Shown: piece by piece, positions 63,556-64,000 of the stretch | How positions within the stretch are numbered: position 1 is the first letter of the stretch | Layout: each line of letters starts with the position of its first letter | Source of the DNA: Urophycis tenuis | Lineage: Eukaryota; Chordata; Actinopteri; Gadiformes; Phycidae | NCBI GenBank assembly: GCA_036785325.1 | Contig: JAXIVH010000005.1 | Coordinates: 3,246,587 to 3,310,586 of the forward strand | Length of the DNA stretch: 64,000 nt | Direction of reading: 5' to 3' | The notes under the pieces: model-generated | Databases searched by the model: none | What the model saw: only the letters and a program-made list of their open reading frames with translations | Told to the model about the DNA's origin: nothing | Translations under genes and position numbers: made by a program

Positions 63556-63827
63556 GCTGTGGTCGCTGTTATCTTTCCAAGACACGTCGGTGAGCTGCGT
63601 TGCTCTGTAGTCCTGGTGGGGCAGAACAGACCAAGACAAAACAAAGAACACCGTGAGACTCCCGGACAGCGAGCTCAGGTGCTGATCTCTGTGTGATGAG
63701 GCCGACGCGACACCCAGAGACACACCACGGAGGGCCGGATGAGAAGAAAGGAGGAGCGAGAGGAGGGGGGGCCTGTTTTGTTTTCTGGAAAGCAATGGTT
63801 TTAAAATGATGAACAGCTTACTGTGAG

Positions 63828-63832
63828 ATGCT

Positions 63833-63884
<52 letters not shown>

Positions 63885-64000
63885 ACACACACACAGACAC
63901 ACGCACACACACACACACGCACACACACACACGCACACACACACACGCACGCACACACACACACACACACGCACAAGCACACACACACACACGCACACGC
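63828..64000. repeat. (CA)n microsatellite at the window end
   Basis: CA repeat with CG and AG interruptions to the last base. Another (CA)n lies at 63,451-63,515. Both lie upstream of stathmin-4 coding exon 1, in presumed intron. Confidence 0.97.

Overview
This is a vertebrate, almost certainly teleost fish, nuclear window. The evidence is split, intron-bearing genes with GT-AG introns; fish-type interleukin-17A/F genes; very dense DNA transposons (hAT, PIF/Harbinger), LINE and tRNA-derived SINE fragments; and many long CA, CT and CCA simple repeats. I did not determine the species. Most long open reading frames here are artefacts of simple repeats.

Left part (1-36,900): no intact host gene seen. 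It is a patchwork of mobile-element remains: a permuted inverted-repeat structure (1,352-3,372), a Harbinger-type miniature element (about 4,400-5,028), an L2-type LINE 3' end (to 5,425), a tandem array (7,503-8,250), an hAT miniature element with an exact 8-bp target duplication (8,314-8,681), a decayed Polinton/Maverick piece with protein-primed DNA polymerase and packaging-type ATPase (8,698-10,723), a foldback element (11,714-13,100), a TG...CA element with a visible empty site elsewhere in the window (13,311-13,916), two hAT elements with 8-bp duplications and broken transposases (14,475-15,669 and 19,106-22,146), a solo LTR (24,734-25,116), a broken Gypsy gag-protease (25,959-27,900), a truncated LINE (29,050-30,240), a transposon-associated nuclease-like pseudogene (30,900-31,935) and SINEs.

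Right part (37,000-64,000): host genes. A GT31 beta-1,3-galactosyltransferase lies in one coding exon (37,017-38,054, +). A membrane progestin receptor most like PAQR8 lies in five coding exons (39,945-45,244, -). Two interleukin-17A/F-like genes lie head to head, each with three exons in identical phases (51,942-52,925, - and 58,336-59,451, +). A stathmin-4 gene has five coding exons (61,691-63,555, -). Splice sites and phases of all four multi-exon genes were checked by hand and give continuous reading frames.

The neighbourhood makes sense as an old block: in human, IL17A/IL17F lie near PAQR8 on 6p12, and PAQR7 lies beside STMN1 on 1p36. The genes act in unrelated processes (cytokine signalling, steroid reception, microtubule dynamics, glycosylation); nothing suggests an operon-like functional unit. 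I found no convincing new biological system. The most notable points are the SINE that gave rise to a 0.6-kb minisatellite, the intron-containing PAQR8-like gene with a 1.25-kb CCA array in an intron, the repeat-derived C-terminal tail of stathmin-4, and the CT microsatellite serving as polypyrimidine tract of the interleukin-17 gene.
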